Shown here: positions 1 through 10,663 of the stretch, one piece after another
How positions within the stretch are numbered: the first letter of the stretch is position 1
Layout: the number at the start of each line of letters is the position of its first letter
From: a virus
Strand: one strand, 5' to 3'
Virus record (IMG/VR): IMGVR_UViG_3300031857_000053
Location: 43,267-107,266 of that record
Length of the DNA stretch: 64,000 bases
Translations under genes and position numbers: made by a program
Notes under the pieces: model-generated
The model's database searches: none
What the model was told of the DNA's origin: nothing
The model's input: only the letters and a program-made list of their open reading frames with translations

Positions 1-1519
1 AAAAAATGATCAAGAATTACTTGATCAACAAATAAAGCTAATTAAAGATAGATTTTCTAATCCTAAAGTAGCTGCAGCATTAAAACAAAAAATGTTAGAG
101 GCATATGATAAAGATAAAGAATTTGGTAAAGATCAAGGATATCTTGGTAAGCAACCTGGTTTTACAAGAGCTGATATTGAGAACATGACTGAAGAAGAAC
201 TTGCTAAAAAGTTTATTGAGCTTAATGAAAGAAATCTAAAAACAGCTAAATTATTTAATGTAAACAAAGAAGAATTAAAAAAAGTATATGAATGTTTTGA
301 TACTGAAAGTGGTAAATTACTTAGTAATAGTAAGTGTAAAGATGTTCCATATAAAACTTTAGATGAAGCATTTGCAAAAGCGGGACTACCACTTCCTCAA
401 GAAAAAGCTGCTAGAAATAAAGAAGTTGGTATTCAACAATTATCTTATATAGGCTTTACCGAGTTATTAAAAGATAGAGATGCGGGTACTATAAAAGATG
501 AAGAAACTAAAGAACTTATAAAACCTTTTATTCAAGATCAATTAGGAGCAAGTGATGAAAAATTTGGAGGTAAAGAAAAACAAAACTTTTCTAAAGCAGA
601 TGGAGTATATACTAATACTACTGCAGGTGAAATAGCTGGTATAGCTGGAGATGATATTATTGGAGAAGGATTAGTTGCAGAGGAAGATACAGAGATTGAA
701 GAAGATGTTACTGTAAAAGATCCTCAGTATGTTTCACAATCTGGAGAAGCTCCTATTTTTAAACAAGATTTAATTAAAATAGCAGGTGCTCTTGGTGATG
801 CTGCAAGATTAAAAAAGTATATGGCTTGGCAAGCTACTCCGGGTACTTTTACTGGGGAGCCTACTTTTTATAGTCCCGAAAGAGAACTAGCAAAGATAGG
901 TGAGCAATCAGCTATGGCTATGAATAGTCTTGCAACCTTTGCAGGTCCTCAAGCTTTATCATCTAGATTATCTGGTGTTACTGGACAAGCTGGTGCTGCT
1001 GCTGCTGATGTATTAGGAAAATATAATAATCTTAATGTTGGTGTTCAGAATCAATTTGAGATGCAAAAAGCTCAAATTTTAAATCAAGCTGCTCAACAGA
1101 AAGCTGCTTTAAAGACAGCTCTTTTTGATAAGAATACAATAGCTAATCAACAGTTTGATAATAGTAAAGCTTTAGCTCGTCAAAATATAAGACAAGGATA
1201 TATTGATGCAATTACTAATGCTGTTAATGCGGCTAATCTAAACTTAGTTTACGATCAATATAAAACTGATCCAAGAAAAGGTGGTCTTGTTAGTTTTACT
1301 AATGGTAAACCAGTTACTCCAGAATACAATCCAGCAGATATGGCTACTCAATTTAATACTCTTAAGAGTAAACTTCCAGGTGTAGATGACGCTACAATCT
1401 ATAAGTTATTGACTGGAGATAGAGGTACTACAGCTAGTAACAATAGTCAATACTTAAAAGATCTTAATACTACTATGAACTTTAATGCTGGACCATATGC
1501 TCAGCAAGAGGAAGTATAA
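1..1519 (+). CDS. Virion-associated (cargo/ring module) protein, 5' end missing
   Basis: The reading frame is open from base 2, so the gene starts outside the window; at least 505 residues are present. The first ATG inside is at 92, but the codons before it continue in frame without a stop and look like normal coding sequence. The protein is hydrophilic and rich in Lys, Glu and Ala. A middle part (about residues 200-240) is acidic, and the C-terminal half (about 320-420) is rich in Ala, Gln and Asn and likely helical. No enzymatic motif was recognised. Its place directly upstream of the giant cargo and RNA polymerase genes of a crAss-like phage suggests a virion protein packaged or ejected with DNA. 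That role is inferred from position only. Confidence 0.7.
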   Translation, partial: KNDQELLDQQIKLIKDRFSNPKVAAALKQKMLEAYDKDKEFGKDQGYLGKQPGFTRADIENMTEEELAKKFIELNERNLKTAKLFNVNKEELKKVYECFDTESGKLLSNSKCKDVPYKTLDEAFAKAGLPLPQEKAARNKEVGIQQLSYIGFTELLKDRDAGTIKDEETKELIKPFIQDQLGASDEKFGGKEKQNFSKADGVYTNTTAGEIAGIAGDDIIGEGLVAEEDTEIEEDVTVKDPQYVSQSGEAPIFKQDLIKIAGALGDAARLKKYMAWQATPGTFTGEPTFYSPERELAKIGEQSAMAMNSLATFAGPQALSSRLSGVTGQAGAAAADVLGKYNNLNVGVQNQFEMQKAQILNQAAQQKAALKTALFDKNTIANQQFDNSKALARQNIRQGYIDAITNAVNAANLNLVYDQYKTDPRKGGLVSFTNGKPVTPEYNPADMATQFNTLKSKLPGVDDATIYKLLTGDRGTTASNNSQYLKDLNTTMNFNAGPYAQQEEV

Positions 1520-1534
1520 TATTTTAAATAAACT

Positions 1535-1566
1535 TTATAAGTGTAATAAACTTATAATATTTTTGG
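1535..1566 (+). promoter_or_regulatory. Intergenic hairpin followed by -7-like box
   Basis: A perfect 8-bp hairpin (TTATAAGT, 7-nt loop, ACTTATAA) is followed directly by TATTTTTGG. This contains TAnnTTTG, the -7 consensus of Bacteroidota primary sigma promoters, 21 bp before the ATG at 1587. No good TTG -33 element is seen at the usual spacing. The site may be a weak terminator for the upstream gene, a promoter for the cargo genes, or both. Confidence 0.35.
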
Positions 1567-1586
1567 ATAAATTTACAACATAAATT

Positions 1587-4500
1587 ATGGCAACTTATAT
1601 ACAAGGTGTAACCGATTATCTTCCACAGATCCAACCTTTCCAACCGGATCTAAATTTTCTTGGAAATATTCTTCAAACAAAACAAAGTCGTTACGATGCG
1701 GCACATAAACAGTTAAGTAATGTTTACGGAACAATGCTTAATTCGCCAATGTTACGTGATAAAAATATAAGTAATAGAGATAATTTTTTTAAGATGATTC
1801 AACAGGATATCCATAAGATGTCCGGAGTAGATCTTTCTTTACAGCAAAATGTAGATTCAGCTCAACAAGTTTTTAAAGCATTATATGATGATCAGGATAT
1901 AGTTAAAGATATGACCTGGACTCGTAATTATAGAAATCAAAAAGAAAGAGGAGCTGCTTTTAAACTTTGTACTGATCCAGAAAAGTGTGGTGGTGGATGG
2001 TGGGAAGGTGGAGATCAATATCTCGATTATAAAGCTCAAGAATTTAAAAATGCTACTGATGAAGATGCTAGAAATTTTGGAGATGTAGAATATGTTCCTT
2101 ATCAAAATTTCCAAAAAGATGCGATGAAGTGGGCAAAGGATATGGGATTTGAAATTAAGTATGATGATTTTTCAAAAGCACCTGGATATATAACTCATAT
2201 AAAAAATGGTGAGGCAATGATCCAACCTTTAGCAAAACATTTTTTATCTGTATTTGGAAGTGATCCTAAGTATACAAAATACTTTGAAGCATTAGCATAT
2301 AATACAAGAAAAGCTTGGGTTAATGCTAAGATTGGAGAATATAATAGTGAAGAAGAAGCAAGCTTAGCTTATATGGAGCAATTCTATACTGCTATTAATA
2401 ATCAAGTAAAAGATGGTAAAAAACAAGCTGATGAAGATTCAGATGCAGCACAAGCTAAACTTACAATGGCTGAGAAGAATGCTGCAGAACAAGGAATCCA
2501 AGGTGATGAAAATGATTGGTTGCGTCAATTAAGCGGTTATAAAGATGAAGTAGAATCTATTAATAAAGTAAAAGATATTTATACTAATGCTGAGAATACT
2601 CTTAGCAATATGAATATTAACGCGAATAACATCAATCTTTATCTTTCTAATTTTGATAAGATGATGGGTCTTCAAATGTTGGAGAGAGAATCTATTAATG
2701 CTTCTTCTGCTTATGCTAATCTTACTACTGAGGTTAGCTATGATGTAGATGCTAAACAATTAGCCGCAAGTGAGAGAGCTTACAATGAGCAAAAAGCTAT
2801 AATGGAAGAAGGTTATGTAAAATATGATGAAAGTGGTAATCCTATTGAATATGTGCCGGGTAGAAAAGCTATGAAAGAAGCGTGGCTCGAAAGAGAAAAA
2901 GCAGGAATTGAAGGAGGTGTTACTACAGAACAAAGAAAAAGTTTAGCTAGAGAATATTTAGGAGGAGGATCAGAAGATGTTACATTTCTTCCTAAAGTAG
3001 CAGGTGCACAAACAGGTGAATTAGTTCCAGATTTAGCTACTAAAACTAATCTTGCAAAATCTAAAGCATTAGATGAAGAAAGTGTAAATTATAAAGCTAG
3101 TGCTAATGATTTTATTTTTACTCATTTTAAAAATTATTATCAAAATAGTGCTGAAGCATTACAAAAACCTGATATTCAAAGAACATTAGGACAAGTCCTT
3201 TATTTAACTGATAAAAGTATAAAACCATCAGATTGGAATAAAGTAGTTAAAGGATTTCTTAATGGAGATCCAGAAGCAATGACTAAAGTAGAACAAGCAT
3301 ATAAATCAAATCCTGATATAGTATATAAAGCACTTTCAAAATTTTCTAGACCTAGTAAAATAAAAGCTTCTGGAAAAGGTCAATATAGTACTTTTTATAG
3401 CACAGCTTTTTCTAATATTACTAGTGATCCTGCTTATTTAGAAAACCTTGGAGCAATTGAAAAAAATATTCAAGAAACTACACAGGCTCAAGAAGGAATG
3501 AAGAATCTTCAAAATGAAAATAATAAAGTTGCAACAAGTATTTTTAAAGCGCAAAATAAAAATCTTCCTTTTGTAAATCTTATTCCAGAATTAGTTAAAG
3601 CTGCAAAATATGGAACTTATAATCCTATTAATTCTCCATTTACAGAAGGTTCTTTAAATACACCTGCTGCTCATACTATAGATAATTGGACTAGTTTATT
3701 ATCAAGTTTTTATAAAACAGCAAGAGGAAAAGTTATATCTGATTTTGCGGATAAAAGAGCAGAAGCTATTAAAGATAATCCTTTATTAAATCAACTTACT
3801 GCAGAAGGTGGAAGATTAGTTTATAAAAGAACTAACACTGCTTTAGATGAAGTTAATAAAATTTTCTTAGGAAAAAATACTGGAAAGTGGACACCTATTG
3901 ATGATAAAGATGGAATAATTAATCAAAGATTAATAGCTTTTGAAAAAGCTCAAGCTGATCCAACTTTATATAATAATCCTGATTCAGAAATTAATAATCT
4001 TTATAAAGATTGGCGTAAAAGTAAAATAAAAAATATTAGTTGGACAGGTGGTCTTGAAAATTTATTTATCCTTAAGCCAGGAAAAAAGAATCTTTCAGAG
4101 ATTCAAAATCCTTTAAGAGCAATAAAAGAAGGATTTACAGGTTCTATGGATGAGTTTATAGAAACTGAAATTAAACCATATAAATTGGGAACAGTTAAAG
4201 ATAAAATAGCTTTTGATGTTCTTAAAGTTTATAATAATGAAGATACTAAAAAATCTTGGTTATCTGCTTATGCTGAAAAAGCTAATTCTTGGATGGATCC
4301 AGATTATCAAGATTACTCAGATAGAAGTACTAGTTATGCTTCTGCAGTTTTTGAAATGAAGTTTAGTCCTGCAGAACCTACTGCAAATTTAGAAGCTTTA
4401 AGTTTAATTAAAGCTATTAATAATGCTAAGTCACAAGGAGAATTAAAAATAGCAAGATATGGAGGGTTTCATGATAAAGAAGCTTTTATGACATCTTATG

Positions 4501-5129
4501 AAGAAAATGGTGAATTTTATGAAGAACAATATAATCAAATTAATAATGATTTGAGAAGACAGCTTCAAGATCCAAAACTTGCAACAAAAGATGATGCTTT
4601 AAATTTAGATATAAAAATAGCTCCTAATGTTGCTTTTGGAGAAAAAGGAATGACAGCTGTTGAGATAAGAGTTCCTCAATCATATATTAATGCTCGTGCA
4701 ACAAGTAATAAAGAAGGTCGTAATTTATTTACTAAAGAGTGGGGTAAAAATAAATTAATATTTCTTATGCCAGATACATTTTTACCAGAAGATATTAGAG
4801 CTAAAACTACAGGTAATAATGATGATATTGCTATGAGAGGTTTACCAAAAACTTCTTATCCAGTGAATGATGGTGGAATAGTTGAATTTACAAAAGTTAT
4901 TCCTGATCCTAGTCAACCTAATAATTATACATATACTGCACAGGTAACATTTTTTGTACCTGATCCTAATAATCCAGGTAATATAATACCGGTTTATGGT
5001 ACACCAAAAACAGGTATAGGAAAAGATGTAGATTTTACAGCTTTAAAAAATGAACAAATAAGAATTCTTGAAGAACAAGCTCGTAAAAATAGACAAGATC
5101 CAAATTTTAAAAAAAAATTAAATCAATAA
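1587..5129 (+). CDS. crAss-like phage virion cargo protein (1180 aa)
   Basis: This is a large hydrophilic virion protein of crAss-like phages. The N-terminal ~60 residues, with YLPQIQPFQPDLNFLGNIL at about 12-30 and a following segment on processing-like SRYDAAHKQL, match the conserved start of the crAss cargo protein family as I know it. The rest is mostly predicted helix with repeated Lys/Glu/Ala/Asn-rich stretches, no signal peptide, no membrane segment and no recognised catalytic motif. The family is thought to be packed in the capsid or tail and ejected into the host. The start at 1587 is the only sensible one, and the gene is separated by 11 bp from the next. Assignment to the cargo family is fairly sure; the molecular function is unknown. 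Confidence 0.75.
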   Translation: MATYIQGVTDYLPQIQPFQPDLNFLGNILQTKQSRYDAAHKQLSNVYGTMLNSPMLRDKNISNRDNFFKMIQQDIHKMSGVDLSLQQNVDSAQQVFKALYDDQDIVKDMTWTRNYRNQKERGAAFKLCTDPEKCGGGWWEGGDQYLDYKAQEFKNATDEDARNFGDVEYVPYQNFQKDAMKWAKDMGFEIKYDDFSKAPGYITHIKNGEAMIQPLAKHFLSVFGSDPKYTKYFEALAYNTRKAWVNAKIGEYNSEEEASLAYMEQFYTAINNQVKDGKKQADEDSDAAQAKLTMAEKNAAEQGIQGDENDWLRQLSGYKDEVESINKVKDIYTNAENTLSNMNINANNINLYLSNFDKMMGLQMLERESINASSAYANLTTEVSYDVDAKQLAASERAYNEQKAIMEEGYVKYDESGNPIEYVPGRKAMKEAWLEREKAGIEGGVTTEQRKSLAREYLGGGSEDVTFLPKVAGAQTGELVPDLATKTNLAKSKALDEESVNYKASANDFIFTHFKNYYQNSAEALQKPDIQRTLGQVLYLTDKSIKPSDWNKVVKGFLNGDPEAMTKVEQAYKSNPDIVYKALSKFSRPSKIKASGKGQYSTFYSTAFSNITSDPAYLENLGAIEKNIQETTQAQEGMKNLQNENNKVATSIFKAQNKNLPFVNLIPELVKAAKYGTYNPINSPFTEGSLNTPAAHTIDNWTSLLSSFYKTARGKVISDFADKRAEAIKDNPLLNQLTAEGGRLVYKRTNTALDEVNKIFLGKNTGKWTPIDDKDGIINQRLIAFEKAQADPTLYNNPDSEINNLYKDWRKSKIKNISWTGGLENLFILKPGKKNLSEIQNPLRAIKEGFTGSMDEFIETEIKPYKLGTVKDKIAFDVLKVYNNEDTKKSWLSAYAEKANSWMDPDYQDYSDRSTSYASAVFEMKFSPAEPTANLEALSLIKAINNAKSQGELKIARYGGFHDKEAFMTSYEENGEFYEEQYNQINNDLRRQLQDPKLATKDDALNLDIKIAPNVAFGEKGMTAVEIRVPQSYINARATSNKEGRNLFTKEWGKNKLIFLMPDTFLPEDIRAKTTGNNDDIAMRGLPKTSYPVNDGGIVEFTKVIPDPSQPNNYTYTAQVTFFVPDPNNPGNIIPVYGTPKTGIGKDVDFTALKNEQIRILEEQARKNRQDPNFKKKLNQ

Positions 5130-5140
5130 ACTAAAGAGAG

Positions 5141-8100
5141 ATGGCAGATGTAATTTCAGAAGATATTAATTTATCTCTTCCAGATCCAGCAAATCTTGCA
5201 GCATCTGTTGCAGGTGGTGTAATGAATCCTCTTCTTAAAGAGTCTATTGATATTGATTTACCACAACCTCCTCCAAGATATCCAGTTGGTGTATCAGCAA
5301 CAAATATGATACCTACTCAGACTAATGCATTAACTGATTCTAATAGTTTAATAGAGCAAAGTAATAATAGTTTAGCAACAGCAAATCAATGGGCTCGTAA
5401 TCCATATCAATATGGTAAGTTAAAAACTTATAATGCTGATTCTGATGGAGCAAACTTTGCAAGATATGCAGCAGTACCTAGAGTGTTTAAAGAACAAGGC
5501 TTTTCTTTATATAGAGATAATGAAGCACTATATAATGAGAATGCTACATGGTGGGATTATTTTAAAAGAAGTGCCGGTGCATCTTGGGAACTATTTAAAA
5601 CAGGGTTTACAGATATGTTACCTTGGAATGCTTGGGATGGTAAATCATCAGATCTTGTAGCAGCAAAAGAGATGGAAAGATGGCACGCAATTGGTGCCGA
5701 TAGTAGATCTGGAGTAGGATCTTTTATAAATAATATGACAGTAGATTCTGGATACACTTTTGGTATTCTTGGTGAATTTGCTGCAGAAGAAATAGCTCTT
5801 TGGGGAGCAACAGCTCTTTCTGGTGGAGCTCTTGGTGAAGTTGCTTTAACAAGAACTGGTAAAAAAATAGATGATGTTATAGATGCACTTAGTATAGAAA
5901 AATTTAGAGCAAAAGTAAATAAAGCTTATGATTGGATGAAGAGTCCTGATAAGATGAAAGATATTTATAGTTATGCTAAAGGAACTCTTAAACGTGCTGG
6001 TAAAACTTTAATACCTCAAACAGGAAGTTTTATAGCTAATGATATCATTGCTGCTGGTAAAAAAGGAGATCTTGTTTTTAATATGGCAAAAGCTTCAAAA
6101 GGATTTGGCGCTTTTTACCGAGATAGTCGAGCTGTAGCTGCAGTTTTATCTGAAGCATCTTTAGAAGGTGGTAGTGCAGAACTCATGGTAAGAGATCAAT
6201 TGATTGATGGATTCTATGATAAAAACGGTAGACTTCCTAATGATAAAGAGATGTCGGCAATTTACAGTGAAGCAGCTAATGCTGGTAGAGAAACATATCT
6301 TTGGAATTTACCAGCTCTTTATATTTCAAATCAAATAGTTTTTGAAACAGCTCTTAAAGGATTTAAACCTGCTGCTGTATTTAGAGAGGAATTAAGAACA
6401 GGATTAAGTGGACGATTGGCTTTTAATGAAGCTTGGAAAAAAGCTGGTGTAAAAGCTTGGACTACTGTTGAAGAAGGAGCACTACAAAGTTTTAAAAATA
6501 TATTTAATCCTACTACATATAAACCTAAAAATCTTTTAAGAAATACTGTTGGTAAATTTGCTCTTTATACTAAAGAAAATTTAGCAGAAGGTTTACAAGA
6601 GGTATATCAAGATGCTGTTCAAAAGACAATGGTAGATTATTATTCTGCTAGATTTACGCATCCTGCTCTTTCTGGATCTAGATCTGTGTGGGGAGAGTTT
6701 GCAAAAAATATTGGTAATCCTAATTTAGAAACTTTTGCATCTGGATTTTTAATGGGATCTATGGTACAGATTCCACAAAAAATTGCTTTTAATTATTTAC
6801 CTAAACAATTTTATAAACTTACAAATAGAGCTGAGTATGATAAAAATATGGCTCTACAACAAGAGCATACCGATAAAGTAGTAGATGCTATGAATTATTT
6901 TACTATGGGTGAAAAGTATTATGATTCTATTAATGAAAATGCGGTAGTTCAATTAAATGGTAATGCTGAAGCTCAACAAGCTAATATGGCTGGTGATAAA
7001 AAAGCTTTTGGTGATATAACAGATGAGACAGAAGGAAATCACTTTATGACTTTACTTGAAAGTGGTAAATTAGATATTCTTGTAGATCAATTTAAAGATC
7101 TTAAAGGTCTTAATAAAGAAGCTTTAGAAGAAGCTTTTGGTCCAGTAGATAAATCTATAGCTGAAGATTCATATACATTTTATCAAAATAGACTTGATAA
7201 CATGATTAAGAAATCTGAACAATTAAAAAAATTATACGAGACTGCAGAAAGAGAAATAGGTGATGGTCCTTTTCATCCTAGTACAGTTGATGGAAAAAAA
7301 GATCCTAAATTATATGAAGCCATGATGCAAGGAGCTATTGCTCACAAGATGGCTAAAAGAGATTTTGTATTACAAAATTATTCTTTCTATAGAACTCTTC
7401 AGAGAGTAGATAGTCTTACTAATAATTTAGTTTCAAATAGTGAGTTAGCTAAAACATCAGCTTCAGATTTAATGTTAGCTACTTCTCCTCAATTGATGGT
7501 CGATGAAATAGCTATTACAAAAAAATTATTAGAAGGTTATAAAACAATTGAAAAAGATCCTGATAATAAATCAAAGATTCAATCACTTGAAGAAAGATTA
7601 GAATATCTAGAAGAATTACAAAGTGCAATAGAAGGTATTACAGTAGCTCAAAAATTAGAACCTAGTAGAGAATTAGGTACTCAAGTAAAAGAAATAGAAG
7701 ATGCTGATAAAGCAGCTAGAATAGATGAAGGTACTGTAGTTAAAAATAAAAAAGGAAAAGAGCATAAAGTATCTTATGTAAAAAAAGGTGATGCATATAA
7801 TAGTAAAGGTGAAAAAATTGGAAAGTTAAAAGATCTTGATATTGTTAGTCAACCGGAAGGCAAAGAGGAAAAAGATGCTATGACATATGCAACAGAAAGA
7901 TTATTCAATGCATATTCACAGTGGATGAAATACTCAGCTAAAGTAAATAACAATGATAATGTAACAGATAGAGCTATTGAAAAATCATTTGCTGATTTCC
8001 GAGATATTTATTTATTAAAACAAGATTCTAAATTTTTAGGTGAAACTATTCAAACTCTTTTAAATCCTAATTATTTTAGAGTATATACTGAAAGATTAAG

Positions 8101-10645
8101 AAATGTTATTGCTGATATAGATAAATCTCGAAAAACTTTATTAAAAAATTCTTATGAAAGATTTTTAAGATTAAGAAAGATGAATGATTTATTCAATCAG
8201 CTTTATGAGATGAAAGTTTTTTTAGATGAGAGAGGAATGCAAGATGTTTTAAATAATCGTGTTCCATCTATATTTTTTAATATTCCTAAAGCTAAAGATA
8301 GTATAACACCAGTATCTTTTGATTCTGAAAAATATAGACAGATCTTAGATTTATTTGAAAAATATGAACAAACATCTGGTAAGCAATTTGAAAATAAACC
8401 AATTGTTGAAGCAATTCCATTTATTAGTGAGACTATCAATTATAATATAGAGAATAGGGAAAAAGGAGAAGATAAAAGAACTTTAGCTGAGCATGCTGCA
8501 TATTGGGGATTTGATCCTGAGATGAAAACTATAACTTCAATTAAAACATTAGATGTTTTAAAAAAGATAGTTGATAGTCCTTATTCTACTTATAAAGAAA
8601 AAGCTTTAGCTAGAAGATTACTTACTATTGTTAAAGCTAATAGTGAAATAAAATTTGAAAAACTTTCACGTCCAAATAAAGCATTATATACCGATGAAGG
8701 AAAAATGGGAATGAGTGTAGATCCTAGATATTCATCTTCTGATTTTGGAATTACAAAAAACTTTTCATTACCTATTGAAGCAATTATTCTTAATACAGTT
8801 ATTAAGGATATTACAGCTTATGATATGTCAAAAAATCTTGCTTTTAAAAATGATGTTGCTAAATTATTTGAAGCAGCTAAAGAAGAATTTAAAAAGAATA
8901 GACCAGCGAATGCTACTTTATTTGGAGATAAAGTTGATTTTGAATTTTATGGTTTAAGAAATCAAGAAGATTTTGTAGCGGAAGCTCTTACTAATGATCG
9001 CTTTGCAACGTGGTTAAAAACTATTGATTATCAAACTACCGGTAAATCTGCGTGGCAAGAACTATTAGATATGCTTAGTCAATTCTTTGCAAAGATTTTA
9101 GGTATATCAAAAGATAATACTCTTTTAGATGAAGTAGTATATGTCGTTACTAAACATATTGATAAAATAGAAGGAGTTACTGAAGATAGTTTAGCTCAAG
9201 AAGCTAAATACAAAGCAGCAACTCAAGCTGGGACAAATGTTCCAGGTGGTATATCTAAAGATAGTACTATTAACGAACTTGCTGCAGCAGGTGTTTTAAA
9301 AGAACTTGTTGCTGATTACAAAAGAATTAATAGTGAGAGACAAGTTGTAGCTCCAGATTCTGTATACGATCCACTTTATGATCAGCGTCCAGAGTCAGAG
9401 CTTATTGAAACTGAAGGATTCAAAAGATATCTTGACTCTACATCAGCAAGTAATATTATTAGTGCTCACAATAGAAAGAAAGGTATTACTCCATCAACTA
9501 CAATAACTACTCCTACTACTACTCCTGTTTCTGATATAGAAGCTAAGAGAGCTGATATAGAAAAAAGAAGAAAAGAAAGTCTAAATGCTATTAAACAAAG
9601 ACCTAATGAAACTTTGTTTACAGCTCCTTATTATAAAGAAGGATATAATTTTAAACAGCTTCCTACAGACTCAGCTATGAGAACTGAAGCTGAAGAAAAA
9701 GAATATTATGAAATATTAAAAAACAATAATGCGTTAACTGATGTATCTATTCAAGTTAAAACTAGAGAGGAGGCTGAAAAATTAATCAACGCTAAATATG
9801 ATACAGAACTAGCTGCTTTAGAAAAAGCTCCTGTTACTACTGTTGATACAACACCAGTTAATAAAAGAACTAAAGAAAGACTTCTTACTAAAGGTTATAA
9901 TTATTCTGATATTGATAGTATGAATCAGCAACAAGCTGAAGCATTATTAGTAGAAGGATATACTAAGAAAGAAAAACTAGAAGCTATAGCTGCAGAAGAA
10001 GAATTGCAAAAACAAATTAAACGCGAAAAAGAATTACTTACTAAGGTTGAATTAATGGCATCTATTATAAAAGATATTAATGAAGCTGAATATTTAACTG
10101 ACCTTGCTGCTGTACAAAATAGAGTTTCAGATATTATTAATCGTACTCCAGGTGTTTTAGATATAAATGCAATAGAAAGAGGAATTGAGTCTAAGAAAAA
10201 ATCACTTAGTGCTAATATTGCTTTAGATAAAATGATTGTTAATGAGTTTATTAGATTAGATAACAATCAATTAGTAAAAGTAATTGAAATAAATAATAAT
10301 GGTATTAAAGTACAAACTACAGGAAAAATAGAAGATGGTGCTTCTCAAGTTGAATTTTGGATTAACAAAAAACAATTTGATAAAGATCAAAGAGAACCAA
10401 ATAAAAGATATGTTATGTATAAAGATCAACCAGGTATAGAAGAAGTCACAGGTATACCGGTAACTTCACAAGAAGATGTTGAATCTACAAAAGAGAATGT
10501 TACTAGTGCTAGAACATTAGTTTCTGATGAAGATTTACAAAATGAATTTAAAGAAGTAGAATCTCAAGAAATAGTTGATCTAGAAAAGGATTTTCTTGAT
10601 ACCTTAGATCAGTGTTTACCGGGTAGTCAACTTTCCATTTTTTAA
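5141..10645 (+). CDS. Giant virion cargo protein with degenerate zincin-like domain (1834 aa)
   Basis: A multi-region virion protein lying immediately upstream of the RNA polymerase gene. The first ~50 residues are Pro/Leu/Asp-rich. Residues ~130-560 contain Gly/Ala/Leu-rich helices (around 205-230 a possible hydrophobic helix pair) typical of phage ejection proteins. Residues about 1205-1320 resemble the zincin-like metallopeptidase region of phage polyvalent proteins: a segment at the usual HExxH place followed by the conserved FVAEAL element near 1277. Here the active-site segment reads VIKDITAY, so the catalytic His and Glu are missing. Residues 1400-1640 are low-complexity Thr/Pro/Glu/Lys linker. 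The gene begins after a purine-rich AAAGAGAG leader and ends 18 bp before the polymerase gene. The zincin reading is an inference from pattern. Confidence 0.7.
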   Translation: MADVISEDINLSLPDPANLAASVAGGVMNPLLKESIDIDLPQPPPRYPVGVSATNMIPTQTNALTDSNSLIEQSNNSLATANQWARNPYQYGKLKTYNADSDGANFARYAAVPRVFKEQGFSLYRDNEALYNENATWWDYFKRSAGASWELFKTGFTDMLPWNAWDGKSSDLVAAKEMERWHAIGADSRSGVGSFINNMTVDSGYTFGILGEFAAEEIALWGATALSGGALGEVALTRTGKKIDDVIDALSIEKFRAKVNKAYDWMKSPDKMKDIYSYAKGTLKRAGKTLIPQTGSFIANDIIAAGKKGDLVFNMAKASKGFGAFYRDSRAVAAVLSEASLEGGSAELMVRDQLIDGFYDKNGRLPNDKEMSAIYSEAANAGRETYLWNLPALYISNQIVFETALKGFKPAAVFREELRTGLSGRLAFNEAWKKAGVKAWTTVEEGALQSFKNIFNPTTYKPKNLLRNTVGKFALYTKENLAEGLQEVYQDAVQKTMVDYYSARFTHPALSGSRSVWGEFAKNIGNPNLETFASGFLMGSMVQIPQKIAFNYLPKQFYKLTNRAEYDKNMALQQEHTDKVVDAMNYFTMGEKYYDSINENAVVQLNGNAEAQQANMAGDKKAFGDITDETEGNHFMTLLESGKLDILVDQFKDLKGLNKEALEEAFGPVDKSIAEDSYTFYQNRLDNMIKKSEQLKKLYETAEREIGDGPFHPSTVDGKKDPKLYEAMMQGAIAHKMAKRDFVLQNYSFYRTLQRVDSLTNNLVSNSELAKTSASDLMLATSPQLMVDEIAITKKLLEGYKTIEKDPDNKSKIQSLEERLEYLEELQSAIEGITVAQKLEPSRELGTQVKEIEDADKAARIDEGTVVKNKKGKEHKVSYVKKGDAYNSKGEKIGKLKDLDIVSQPEGKEEKDAMTYATERLFNAYSQWMKYSAKVNNNDNVTDRAIEKSFADFRDIYLLKQDSKFLGETIQTLLNPNYFRVYTERLRNVIADIDKSRKTLLKNSYERFLRLRKMNDLFNQLYEMKVFLDERGMQDVLNNRVPSIFFNIPKAKDSITPVSFDSEKYRQILDLFEKYEQTSGKQFENKPIVEAIPFISETINYNIENREKGEDKRTLAEHAAYWGFDPEMKTITSIKTLDVLKKIVDSPYSTYKEKALARRLLTIVKANSEIKFEKLSRPNKALYTDEGKMGMSVDPRYSSSDFGITKNFSLPIEAIILNTVIKDITAYDMSKNLAFKNDVAKLFEAAKEEFKKNRPANATLFGDKVDFEFYGLRNQEDFVAEALTNDRFATWLKTIDYQTTGKSAWQELLDMLSQFFAKILGISKDNTLLDEVVYVVTKHIDKIEGVTEDSLAQEAKYKAATQAGTNVPGGISKDSTINELAAAGVLKELVADYKRINSERQVVAPDSVYDPLYDQRPESELIETEGFKRYLDSTSASNIISAHNRKKGITPSTTITTPTTTPVSDIEAKRADIEKRRKESLNAIKQRPNETLFTAPYYKEGYNFKQLPTDSAMRTEAEEKEYYEILKNNNALTDVSIQVKTREEAEKLINAKYDTELAALEKAPVTTVDTTPVNKRTKERLLTKGYNYSDIDSMNQQQAEALLVEGYTKKEKLEAIAAEEELQKQIKREKELLTKVELMASIIKDINEAEYLTDLAAVQNRVSDIINRTPGVLDINAIERGIESKKKSLSANIALDKMIVNEFIRLDNNQLVKVIEINNNGIKVQTTGKIEDGASQVEFWINKKQFDKDQREPNKRYVMYKDQPGIEEVTGIPVTSQEDVESTKENVTSARTLVSDEDLQNEFKEVESQEIVDLEKDFLDTLDQCLPGSQLSIF

Positions 10646-10663
10646 TTAAAAAACTATAAAGAC

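Noticed and set aside
5433-5660. Alternative-frame open frames inside the giant + strand genes, for example at 5433, 8745 and on the - strand near 1881 and 15676
   Set aside because: They are shadows of long continuous coding frames with normal codon use.
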